This document shows, one piece after another, positions 1-10,928 of a stretch of DNA of 11,002 nucleotides (position 1 is its first letter; each line of letters starts with the position of its first letter). The stretch covers positions 1-11,002 of the forward strand of contig JABGQJ010000210.1 of assembly GCA_018648945.1 (NCBI GenBank), written 5' to 3'. Source of the stretch: Victivallales bacterium. Lineage in GTDB: Bacteria > Verrucomicrobiota > Lentisphaeria > Oligosphaerales > Lenti-02. The notes under the pieces are model-generated. The model had not been told where the DNA came from, searched no databases, and saw only the letters and a list, made by a program, of their open reading frames with translations. The translations under genes were made by a program, and so were the position numbers.

Positions 1-40
1 GCACCACTGGGTAGACGACACGAAATGGAACATTCCTCGG

Positions 41-308
41 GCGATAACCCATTTGTGATACAGGCTTTAGCCTGCCCTTCGGAAGCAAGAAGCACGCTGA
101 AGCGTGTACTACGTACCTGGAGGAATGCCTGGGCGGTAACCCGTTCGTAGTACAGGCTTTAGCCTGCTCCCGGGGAACGAACAGCATGCTGAAGCGTGTA
201 CTACGTACCTGGAGGAATGCCTGGGCGGCAAACCGTTCGTAGTACAGACTTTGGCCTGCTCCCGGGGGGCGAAAAGCACGTTGAAGCGTGTACTACATAC
301 GGGGAGGC
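41..308. repeat. Three tandem 92-bp repeats made of nested palindromes
   Basis: Three imperfect copies lie head to tail with an exact 92-bp period: 41-132, 133-224 and a shortened copy at 225-308 that stops at the gltD stop codon. Each copy holds two short hairpins. Hairpin A is CAGGCT-TT-AGCCTG at 61-74, 153-166 and a diverged version at 245-258. Hairpin B is CACGCT-GA-AGCGTG at 93-106, with one-base variants at 185-198 and 277-290. Outer arms GTAGTACA and TGTACTAC (147-154 with 197-204; 239-246 with 289-296) let the whole unit fold into one larger stem; copy 1 has a degraded left arm (GTGATACA, 55-62). The linker between units (TACCTGGAGGAATGCCTGGGCG) is also conserved between copies. No open reading frame in the repeats looks real. 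They resemble REP-like or small non-autonomous palindromic elements; that class is an inference. Confidence 0.9.
271..296 (-). terminator. Possible weak terminator after gltD, inside the third repeat copy
   Basis: Just past the gltD stop, reading the minus strand, the sequence GTAGTACACG-CTTCAA-CGTG is followed by CTTTTC. The CACG/CGTG stem is short and the T-run is only four long, so an intrinsic terminator is plausible but weak. The larger repeat fold could instead provide the 3' end of the operon transcript. No better terminator is visible downstream of gltD within the window. Confidence 0.3.
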
Positions 309-1740
309 TCAGTCTTGGGGCTGGGCCTTGAGCCATTCGTCGACGTGGATGGCGGCGTCGCGGCCGTCGGCCATCGCCCGAACGACGAGAGACTGGCCCT
401 GGGACATGTCGCCGACGGCGAAGATGCCGGGCACATTGGTCATGTGCAGCGCATCCACGGCGATGCCGCCACGGGGGCCTTTCTCGATGCCGAGGTCGTC
501 GAACATGGGGTTCGGGGCGGGGCCGGTGAAGCCCATGGCGAGGAAGACGAGATCGGCCTCGATCCTGAACTCGGTACCCGCCTTGGGGGCAAAACTGGGG
601 CGTCCTTGGTCGAAGGTGACCTCCACCTCCACGCAGTCGGCGGCGACCACGTGGCCATCGCCATCGTCCACGAAGGTCGTGGCGGATGTCTGCCACAGTC
701 TCCAGCCGCCTTCCTTGTGGCTGCTGGAGGTGCGCAGCTTGAGGGGCCATTGGGGCCAGGGCGTGCTTCCGTCGCGTTCCTCCGGGGGCTTGGGCATGAT
801 CTCGATCTGGGTCACGCTTTTGGCCCCGTTGCGGAGGGAGGTGCCAACGCAATCGCTGCCGGTGTCGCCGCCACCGATAACCAGGACATTCCTGCCCTTG
901 GGGTCGATGTCCTGCTCGGGGGAGACGGTTTCGCCCGCTAGTTTGCGGTTCTGGCAGACGAGTAGTTCCATGGCAAAGTGAACGCCCTGCAGATCCCGGC
1001 CGGGGACCGGCAGGTCGCGCGGAGTCTGGGAGCCGGCGGCCAGGACGGCTGCATCGAACCGGGTCTCCAGGTAGCGGTAAGAGATATCGACCCCGACCGT
1101 GACGTCGTTCTCGAACTCCACCCCCTCCTCGGCCATGAGTTTGGTCCGCCGGTCAATCACGCCCTTTTCGAGCTTGAAGTCCGGGATGCCGTAGCGGAGG
1201 ATGCCGCCGGGTCGGTGGCTCCTGTCGTAAACGACAACGGTGTGTCCGAGTTGGTTCAGGATTTGGGCCGCCGCCAGGCCCGCAGGCCCGGAGCCGATGA
1301 CGGCCACTCGCTTCCCGCCGCGTTCGGCGGGGGGACGGGACTTCATGTAACCGCGCTCGAAGCCAGTCTCGATCACCGCCTTCTCGATCTCGCGGATGGA
1401 CACCGGTTCGCCGTTGCTGAGTTCCAGCACGCAGGAGGCCTCGCAGGGCGCGGGGCAGATGCGGGAGGTGAACTCCGGGAAGGGGTTGGTGGCCAGGAGA
1501 ATGTTGAGCGCTTCCTGCCACTTGCCCCGGTAGGCCATGTCGTTGAACTCGGGAATCACGTTCCCCACCGGGCAGCCTGTGCCATGGCAGAAGGGGATGC
1601 CGCAGTTCATGCAGCGGCCCGCTTGGTTGTGAAGGTCCTTCTCGGAGAGCCGCTTCTCGACCGCGCGGAAGTCGCGGATGCGCTCCTCCTTGGGCCGATA
1701 GCCCGGCTCTTGCCGGTCGAATTCCAGAAATCCGCCTGTC

Positions 1741-1748
<8 letters not shown>
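309..1748 (-). CDS. gltD: Glutamate synthase (NADPH) small subunit GltD
   Basis: This 479-residue protein is the electron-input subunit of glutamate synthase: it oxidises NADPH on FAD and passes electrons through iron-sulfur clusters to GltB in the cytoplasm. The N-terminal cluster domain has Cys46, 49, 54 and 59 (CMNCGIPFCHGTGC) and Cys98, 102 and 106 (CPAPCEASC). An FAD-binding fold starts at about 147 with GSGPAG at 152-157. A second dinucleotide fold for NADPH has GGGDTG at 292-297. The C-terminal FAD contact is GIFAVGDMSQGQSLVVRAM near 441-459. Length is normal for the family and no key residue is missing. The start codon lies 8 nt inside the end of gltB and has GAGGTGATCC directly before it, so translational coupling is likely. 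Related proteins with the same fold (dihydropyrimidine dehydrogenase N-terminal subunit, NfnB) are less likely because the gene directly follows gltB. Confidence 0.97.
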
Positions 1749-6297
<4,549 letters not shown>

Positions 6298-6319
6298 CGA
6301 CTTTCCTCGGCGTAGAGAG

Positions 6320-6345
6320 GCCCGGCTCCGAGATCGGAGCCGGGC
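6320..6345. other. Perfect GC-rich hairpin between glnN and gltB
   Basis: A perfect inverted repeat has 12-bp arms GCCCGGCTCCGA and TCGGAGCCGGGC separated by GA (about 11 pairs with a 4-nt loop once folded). It lies in the 81-bp gap between the glnN stop (6379) and the gltB start (6297), ending 11 nt from the GAGG ribosome binding site of gltB. Neither strand has a T-run after the stem, so it does not look like a standard intrinsic terminator. On known precedents it could block 3'-to-5' mRNA decay of the upstream glnN message, mark a processing site, or cause partial termination, any of which would adjust the GlnN:GltBD ratio. That role is inferred; the palindrome itself is certain. Confidence 0.75.
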
Positions 6346-6378
6346 GTGGAATGGGACGAAGTGTGGGCGATATCTCTC

Positions 6379-8451
6379 CTATTGGAGGAACATCATGTCG
6401 GCGTAGCTTGGCAGGGGCCAGGTGTCGCCGGGAACCAGGTGCTCAAGGCAGTCGGCCGCTTCGCGGACCTTGCCCATCGCCTCGATGCGATTCTTGCTCT
6501 CGTTCGATGCTTCCAACTCGGCGATTGCGGTCACGAGTTCGCCAGCGGCAGTGGCCACCTCGGTTGCCAGGGCAGTTGCGATCTCACCTGGAGCGCCAAC
6601 GGCCTGGAGCGAAACGGCGGTCTCGGCCAATTCGCGAGCATAGGCGAAGCAGGGGGCGACCAGCATGGTGCGCGCCATGTTGGCCATGCAGGTGGACTCG
6701 ATGGAGACGATCTCCTCGTAGGCCTCCTTGTAGACCTCGCAGCGGGAGTGGAGTTCGGCCGCCGTGAGCACCCCGTACTTCTCGAAGAGCGCGGCAGTCG
6801 CGGGCTCCCCCAGAACGGCGAGGGCCTCGGGGGTGGTGACCAAGTTCGGGAGGCCGCGACGGGCCGCCTCTTCCTTCCACTCGGCCGTGTAGTTGTCACC
6901 ATCGAAGAGGATGCGTTTGTGGGTATGCACGATCTCGCGGAGGACGTCCTGCAGGGCAGGATAGAACTCCTTGCCGGCGGCCATGCTGGACTCCACCCGA
7001 CTGCACATGTCGTCCAGAGCCGCTGCTGCGATCGTGTTCAGGACAACGTTGGCTGGGGCGCAGTTCATGGTGGAGCCGACGGCCCGGAACTCGAACTTGC
7101 TGCCGGTGAAGGCGAAGGGCGAGGTGCGGTTTCGGTCGGTGGCATCACGCGGCAGCGTCGGCAGGGAGGAGCCGCCAAGCTCGACGATGCCGTCATGCTT
7201 GGAGTCCTGGGGGTTGTCAAGATCAAGCTGCAGGAGGATGTCGGTCAGTTTCTCGCCCAGGTAGATGGAGATGATGGCTGGGGGCGCTTCGTTGGCGCCG
7301 AGGCGATGGTCGTTGCCGGCGGAGGCGACGGTGGAGCGCAGCAGGGCGGCGTTCTCGTCCACCCCCTTCATCAGGGCACAGATCATGGTCAGGAACTTGG
7401 CGTTCTCCTCCGGCGTGCTGCCGGGACGGAGCCAGTTCTTGCCATCGGGGCCGTCAGCGGACCAGTTGTTGTGCTTGCCGGAGCCGTTGACGCCCGCGAA
7501 GGGCTTCTCGTGCAGCAGGCACACCAGACCGTGGCGTTCGGCCACGTCGCGGCACATCTGCATGAGCTGCATGTTGTGATCGATCGCGAGGTTAAGCTCC
7601 TCAAACACGGGGGCGATCTCGAACTGAGCGGGGCTCACCTCGTTGTGGCGGGTCTTGGCGGGGATGCCCAGCTTCCACAGCTCATCGTCCAGATCCTGCA
7701 TGAAGGCCAGCACGCGGGGCTTGACCACGCCGAAGTAGTGATCGTCCATCTGCTGATGCTTCGCGGGGGTCCGGCCGAAGAGGGTGCGTCCGGTCTGCAT
7801 CAGATCGAGGCGCTGCTCGTAGAAGACGCGGTCGATCAGGAAGTACTCCTGCTCCACGCCCAGGGTGGCGTAGGCGCGTCGGCCTTCGGGGTCAATGCCG
7901 AAGAGCTTGGACATGCGGCACATCTGGGTCGAGAGGGCACCCATGGAACGCAGCAGGGGCGTCTTGTTGTCGAGCGCCTCGCCATTGTAGCCACAGAAGA
8001 CGGTGGGGATGCAGAGCAGGGCCCGTTCCCCTTCTTTGCGCAGGAAGGCGGGACTGGTGGGATCCCACGCGGTGTAGCCACGGGCCTCGAAGGTTGCCCG
8101 CAGGCCACCAGAGGGGAAACTGGAGGCGTCGGGTTCGCCCTGGATCAGTTCCTTGCCGCTGAACTTGGCGATGGCGCCGCCCTCGCGGTCCGGCTCCAGG
8201 AAGGCTTCATGCTTCTCGGCGGTGGCACCGGTCAGGGGCTGGAACCAATGGGTGTAGTGGGTGGCACCGTGCTCCATGGCCCAGGTCTTCATCGCGTCCG
8301 CCACTTCACTGGCGATGCCGGGGTCCAGCGCACGTCCCTCGCAGATGGTCGCGGCCAAAGAACGGTAGGCCGTCTCCGAAAGGTAGTTCCGCATCATTTT
8401 GAGGCTGAACGTGTTCTCTCCGAAAAACTCCATGGGGCGACGAGTTTCCAT
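6379..8451 (-). CDS. glnN: Glutamine synthetase, type III (GlnN)
   Basis: This is a type III glutamine synthetase, which forms glutamine from glutamate, ammonium and ATP in the cytoplasm. Numbered from the start chosen here (690 residues), diagnostic stretches are GATHYTHWFQPLTG at 62-75, GVEQEYFLID at 198-207, NEVSPAQFEIAPVFE at 270-284 and KPFAGVNGSGKHNNWS at 316-331. The first and last two are typical of GSIII rather than GSI or GSII, and the length fits that class (about 700 residues). The frame is open upstream to an ATG at 8541, but I prefer the ATG at 8451: it has AGGAG (8460-8464) 8 nt before it, and the protein then begins METRRPMEFFGENTFSLKMM, close to the usual GSIII N-terminus, while the extra 30 residues look unrelated and the upstream ATG has no ribosome binding site. 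It heads the glnN-gltB-gltD cluster behind a candidate sigma-54 promoter. Confidence 0.96.
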   Translation of the reverse strand: METRRPMEFFGENTFSLKMMRNYLSETAYRSLAATICEGRALDPGIASEVADAMKTWAMEHGATHYTHWFQPLTGATAEKHEAFLEPDREGGAIAKFSGKELIQGEPDASSFPSGGLRATFEARGYTAWDPTSPAFLRKEGERALLCIPTVFCGYNGEALDNKTPLLRSMGALSTQMCRMSKLFGIDPEGRRAYATLGVEQEYFLIDRVFYEQRLDLMQTGRTLFGRTPAKHQQMDDHYFGVVKPRVLAFMQDLDDELWKLGIPAKTRHNEVSPAQFEIAPVFEELNLAIDHNMQLMQMCRDVAERHGLVCLLHEKPFAGVNGSGKHNNWSADGPDGKNWLRPGSTPEENAKFLTMICALMKGVDENAALLRSTVASAGNDHRLGANEAPPAIISIYLGEKLTDILLQLDLDNPQDSKHDGIVELGGSSLPTLPRDATDRNRTSPFAFTGSKFEFRAVGSTMNCAPANVVLNTIAAAALDDMCSRVESSMAAGKEFYPALQDVLREIVHTHKRILFDGDNYTAEWKEEAARRGLPNLVTTPEALAVLGEPATAALFEKYGVLTAAELHSRCEVYKEAYEEIVSIESTCMANMARTMLVAPCFAYARELAETAVSLQAVGAPGEIATALATEVATAAGELVTAIAELEASNESKNRIEAMGKVREAADCLEHLVPGDTWPLPSYADMMFLQ

Positions 8452-8459
8452 TATGCCTG

Positions 8460-8464
8460 CTCCT
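8460..8464 (-). promoter_or_regulatory. Ribosome binding site deciding the glnN start
   Basis: AGGAG on the minus strand sits 8 nt before the ATG at 8451. The alternative ATG at 8541 is preceded by CCATTGATGACGGTCCGTGA, which holds no purine-rich Shine-Dalgarno match at suitable spacing. Confidence 0.75.
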
Positions 8465-8573
8465 GAAAAGAACCGTTGACTGCTGCTGTAGGTGGTGTCC
8501 AAGCCTAGTCCGCGGAATTCTGCTGCCACGCGGTCATTCACGGACCGTCATCAATGGAGTCGAGCCAGAGTGA

Positions 8574-8589
8574 AGCAGACCGCGTGCCA
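8574..8589 (-). promoter_or_regulatory. Candidate sigma-54 (-24/-12) promoter of glnN-gltBD
   Basis: The minus strand reads TGGCACG-CGGT-CTGCT, against the known sigma-54 consensus TGGCACG-N4-TTGCW. All seven bases of the -24 block match, four of five of the -12 block match, and the invariant GG and GC are exactly 10 nt apart. Taking C at 8575 as -12 puts transcription start near 8563, giving a leader of about 112 nt before the glnN ATG at 8451. Sigma-54 control of glutamine synthetase is established in other bacteria, so the context fits. It needs an NtrC-type activator, which is not in this window. Confidence 0.65.
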
Positions 8590-8690
8590 TAGTTTCCGTT
8601 CTCTCTGTCTTCATGAGGAATCAACCAGGAAACCCCCTCAAGTGAACGTGTGGACGCCCATGGCATCCAGATCAGGTTCCATATGCCAGT

Positions 8691-8706
8691 ACGACATATT
8701 TGTCGT
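8691..8706. promoter_or_regulatory. 16-bp palindrome, possible activator (enhancer) site
   Basis: ACGACA-TATT-TGTCGT is a perfect inverted repeat with 6-bp arms. Its centre is about 135 bp upstream of the start point predicted from the sigma-54 element, a usual distance for enhancer-binding activators. It does not match the enteric NtrC consensus (GCACC-N5-GGTGC), so the protein, if any, is unknown. A looser inverted repeat, TGGCAT-N16-ATGCCA, lies beside it at 8661-8688. Confidence 0.4.
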
Positions 8707-8755
8707 GTCGGCGGGGTTTGTTACATTTGTGTCGCAAAGTACAATGCCGCACAAC

Positions 8756-8775
8756 CCTCCCGGTTCTGCGGGAGG
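8756..8775 (-). terminator. Possible terminator hairpin downstream of the isomerase gene
   Basis: Perfect 7-bp arms CCTCCCG and CGGGAGG enclose a 6-nt loop, starting 41 bp past the isomerase stop codon. Read on the minus strand the stem is followed by GTTGTGCGG, with only a few scattered T bases, so it is a weak candidate. It would separate the isomerase transcript from the glnN promoter region. Confidence 0.35.
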
Positions 8776-8815
8776 ATCGCACGGCATCGTGGATCTGTGA
8801 AGATCGTGTCGGGGG

Positions 8816-9817
8816 CTAGTCGTTGCCGCCGGCGAACTGCCCGTCGAACGCGATGTTGCTGGGCTTGAAGTCCACGGCCTTGACGAAGTCGCAGGCTTCG
8901 GTGGCCCCGTGGATGCGGTCCATGCGACCGTCTTCCCACTCGACCGAAAGCGGGCCCTGGTACTGGGTGTCGTTCAGGGCCACGATGATTTCCTCGAAGT
9001 TGATGTCGCCGTGCCCGAGGGAACGGAAGTCCCAGAAGCGGCTCGGATCGCCGAAATCGGTATGGCCGCCGAAGACCCCGACGGTGCCGTCGCCATGGCC
9101 CCACCACGCGTCCTTCATATGGACGTGGAAGATGCGGTCGGCAAACATGCGGATGAACTTGACGTAGTCCACGCCCTGATAGCCAAAGTGGCTGGGATCG
9201 TAGTTGAAGCCGAAGCAGGGGTGGCCATCGACGGCGGCCAGGGCCCGTTCGGCAGACGCGATGTCGAAGGCGATCTCGGTGGGATGCACTTCGAGAGCGA
9301 ACTTCACGTCGTTCTCGCCGAAGACATCGAGGATTGGCTTCCAGGTCTCGGCGAACTCCTTGTAGCCGGCGTCGAGTTGGCCAGGCAGGCAGGGAGGGAA
9401 GCTGTAGATGAGGTGCCAGATGGGGCTGCCGGTAAACCCGCAGACGGTCTTGACGCCGAGATTGGCGGCGGCCTTGGCGGTGTTCTTCATCGCTTGAATG
9501 GCCCAAGCCTTCGTGGCGGCTGGATCGCCTGCGCAAGCGGGGGGCGCGAAGCCGTAGTGCCGTTCGTCGATGATGTCGCAGACCAACTGCCCGGCGAGGT
9601 GGTTGCTGATCGCCCATGTCTTCAGCCCGTACTGCTCCAGCATGGCCAGCTTGTCGTCGCAGTAGGCTTGGGATTTGGCACCCTCGTCCACGTCGAAGTG
9701 GTCGCCCCAACAGCCCAGTTCCAAGCCGTCGTAGCCGATGTCGGCCATCAGTTTGCAGACTTCCTCAAGGGACAGATCGGCCCACTGGCCAGTGAAGATG
9801 GTGACGGGGCGTGCCAT
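8816..9817 (-). CDS. Sugar phosphate isomerase/epimerase family protein (xylose isomerase-like TIM barrel)
   Basis: The 333-residue product looks like a cytoplasmic TIM-barrel enzyme of the AP endonuclease 2 / xylose isomerase-like superfamily, which includes sugar and inositol isomerases, epimerases and dehydratases. Metal-site residues can be placed by position in the fold: Glu176 (ALEVHPTE), Asp207 and His210 (DPSH), His231 and His233 (HVHMKD) and Glu293 (SVEWED), the same order as in D-tagatose 3-epimerase-type enzymes. The early strand motif IGYDGLELG (27-35) is also typical. There is no signal peptide. The substrate cannot be read from the sequence; sugar epimerase or inosose dehydratase-like activity are both possible. 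The ATG is supported by AAGGAG (9826-9831) 8 nt upstream. The gene stands alone, 318 bp after the pseudopilin gene and 364 bp before glnN, with no transporter or dehydrogenase next to it to suggest a pathway. Confidence 0.88.
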   Translation of the reverse strand: MARPVTIFTGQWADLSLEEVCKLMADIGYDGLELGCWGDHFDVDEGAKSQAYCDDKLAMLEQYGLKTWAISNHLAGQLVCDIIDERHYGFAPPACAGDPAATKAWAIQAMKNTAKAAANLGVKTVCGFTGSPIWHLIYSFPPCLPGQLDAGYKEFAETWKPILDVFGENDVKFALEVHPTEIAFDIASAERALAAVDGHPCFGFNYDPSHFGYQGVDYVKFIRMFADRIFHVHMKDAWWGHGDGTVGVFGGHTDFGDPSRFWDFRSLGHGDINFEEIIVALNDTQYQGPLSVEWEDGRMDRIHGATEACDFVKAVDFKPSNIAFDGQFAGGND

Positions 9818-10135
9818 TTTTCATTCTCCTTGATGGGTATATTCTCAGGGACACGATGGGTGTTCCGCAGAGCCGCAGTAAAGGCGTCGGGACACCTGCG
9901 CCTGGGAACGTGTCTGGACGGCAGGAATCCCAACCCTATCACTATGTACATGCTCCCTCCCGATTGGCAAGCCTGCCCGCCTCAAAAAGCGGCTCCTCGG
10001 GCAATGTCCGCTACCCACGCGGGTGGACATGGGGGCGCTCAAGCAACGGCCGGCGGTCACAGCATCGGTCTCTGGCTCTGCGAGGGCCGGACCCGATCCC
10101 CTTACGCGTCGGCAATCTGTATGCCGAGAGGAATG
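9818..10135. other. 318-bp gene-free gap between the pseudopilin and isomerase genes
   Basis: I see no gene here. It carries the isomerase ribosome binding site (9826-9831) and the tentative promoter at 9941-9970. A weak terminator-like element on the minus strand, GCGG...CCGC (10011-9989) followed by TTTTT (9988-9984), has only a 4-bp stem and a 15-nt loop. A competing fold pairs TGCCCG (9974-9979) with CGGGCA (9998-10003). Confidence 0.55.
9941..9970 (-). promoter_or_regulatory. Tentative sigma-70-type promoter of the isomerase gene
   Basis: TTGCCA (9970-9965, five of six against TTGACA) is followed after 18 bp by CATAGT (9946-9941, four of six against TATAAT). It would start transcription near 9934, giving a leader of about 115 nt. 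The match is moderate and could be chance. Confidence 0.3.
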
Positions 10136-10777
10136 CTACTTGGTGTCGATTGGCTTGGTCCGCCAGCACTTCAGGTCGTGGTCCTGGGTCCTGTTGTACT
10201 GCTCCACATGGCCGTCGACGAGAAGGATGTTCCGCCGCGTTCCATCTCCGTGGGGGGACATGGCCCAGCCGTGGCCGTATTCCAGGGTGCGGTAATGACC
10301 GCGGCCTGTGGGGGTCCAGCCGTTGTTGGTGGATTCGGCAAGCAGGACCGTAGTGGAGGGAAGCTTGTAGCAGGCAAGGGACAACCCCGCGCTGCCACAA
10401 AGACCCCGGGTCTGCTTGAACGTCCCACACGTCATTCCGTAGTGGGTGTCTGCACCATTGGAGTATGTCGCAGGGACACTACGGCTTGGACATTCGTACA
10501 TCGGCTCATCGGCTGGCGCGATGCCGGTGACTCCCTGGATCAACTGCGGCCACACGCGGCCAGTTGAGGTGTTGTATACGGGCGTGAATTGCTCGTCATT
10601 GTTGTCAGCATAGAGCATGTGGTACAGGCCAAGCTGTTTGAGCTGGCTGGTGCAGGTAATGGAACGGGCTTTCTCGCGCGCTTGCGCGAGTGCGGGCAGC
10701 AGCATGGACGCAAGAATCGCGATGATGGCGATGACCACGAGCAACTCGATAAGGGTGAACTGAATGATTCGCTTCAT
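10136..10777 (-). CDS. Pseudopilin-like protein with prepilin-type N-terminus and H...DG motif
   Basis: The 213-residue product starts MKRIIQ, followed by [20 protein letters not shown], the cleavage/methylation signal and hydrophobic helix of type IV pilins and type II secretion pseudopilins. The helix continues as [24 protein letters not shown]. Glu at position 5 of the predicted mature protein is present (FTLIE), but the residue before the cleavage site is Gln6, not the usual Gly. The C-terminus has [13 protein letters not shown], with His176 and Asp188-Gly189 separated by 11 residues, a variant of the H-X9-DG signature found in large families of such proteins in PVC-type bacteria. Six cysteines (42, 96, 117, 127, 136, 204) may form disulfides outside the cell. 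These proteins are often single genes far from any secretion operon, as here, and their function is generally unknown. The start is supported by AAGGAAGGA (10795-10787) 9 nt upstream. Confidence 0.9.
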   Translation of the reverse strand: MKRIIQFTLIELLVVIAIIAILASMLLPALAQAREKARSITCTSQLKQLGLYHMLYADNNDEQFTPVYNTSTGRVWPQLIQGVTGIAPADEPMYECPSRSVPATYSNGADTHYGMTCGTFKQTRGLCGSAGLSLACYKLPSTTVLLAESTNNGWTPTGRGHYRTLEYGHGWAMSPHGDGTRRNILLVDGHVEQYNRTQDHDLKCWRTKPIDTK

Positions 10778-10899
10778 GGGGGGAAATCCTTCCTTCCGAG
10801 GGTGAGAGCGCAGGGACCTGATGCCGAGACATGCCAGCCTGCCGAGGGAATCTCAGATACTTCGCCGCGCCGAATCCACCATATCCTGGAGACTAGACA

Positions 10900-10928
10900 C
10901 ATGTACCACCTGGCCCGGGAAGTGTCAA
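10900..10928 (-). promoter_or_regulatory. Candidate sigma-70-type promoter of the pseudopilin gene
   Basis: A perfect TTGACA (10928-10923) is followed after 17 bp by TACATG (10905-10900), which matches only three of six -10 bases but has the extended -10 dinucleotide TG one base before it. The predicted start is near 10893, giving a leader of about 115 nt before the ATG at 10777. The rest of 10778-11002 holds no gene that I can support. Confidence 0.5.

Larger units (their letters stand above)
8452..8815. other. 364-bp gene-free regulatory gap upstream of glnN
   Basis: No convincing gene lies here. In the direction of transcription the gap holds the hairpin at 8775-8756, the palindrome at 8706-8691, a looser TGGCAT/ATGCCA inverted repeat at 8688-8661, the sigma-54 element at 8589-8574 and the glnN ribosome binding site at 8464-8460. 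A plus-strand open frame across it (8492-8800) has no clear ribosome binding site and no recognisable domain. Confidence 0.7.

Noticed and set aside
41..308. CRISPR-like array
   Set aside because: The 92-bp unit repeats as a whole, with no unique spacers of 30-40 bp between short identical repeats, and no cas gene is present.
109..852. Minus-strand frame crossing the gltD end and the repeats, suggesting an alternative product
   Set aside because: The translation is Arg/Pro-rich out-of-frame gltD, and its last part is just the translated repeats. The gltD frame ends cleanly at 309.
6320..6345. Intrinsic transcription terminator between glnN and gltB
   Set aside because: The stem is strong, but neither side has a T-run. 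I list it as a hairpin of unknown role instead.
6346..8466. 706-codon plus-strand open frame antisense to glnN
   Set aside because: It mirrors the glnN coding frame almost end to end, and its composition (rich in Gly, Ala, Val, His, Gln) is what GC-rich antisense frames give. No domain is recognisable.
8732..8748. Second sigma-54-like element, GGCATTGTACTTTGC on the minus strand
   Set aside because: GG and GC are 11 rather than 10 nt apart and the -24 block is a poor match. The element at 8574-8589 is far better.
8492..8800. Plus-strand open frame of 102 codons in the gap upstream of glnN
   Set aside because: It has no convincing ribosome binding site or recognisable domain, and it overlaps the promoter, palindrome and hairpin signals on the other strand.
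9811..10353. Plus-strand open frame of 180 codons across the isomerase-pseudopilin gap
   Set aside because: It starts inside the isomerase gene and ends antisense to the pseudopilin gene; its product is low-complexity and rich in Ser, Arg and Gly, with no domain.
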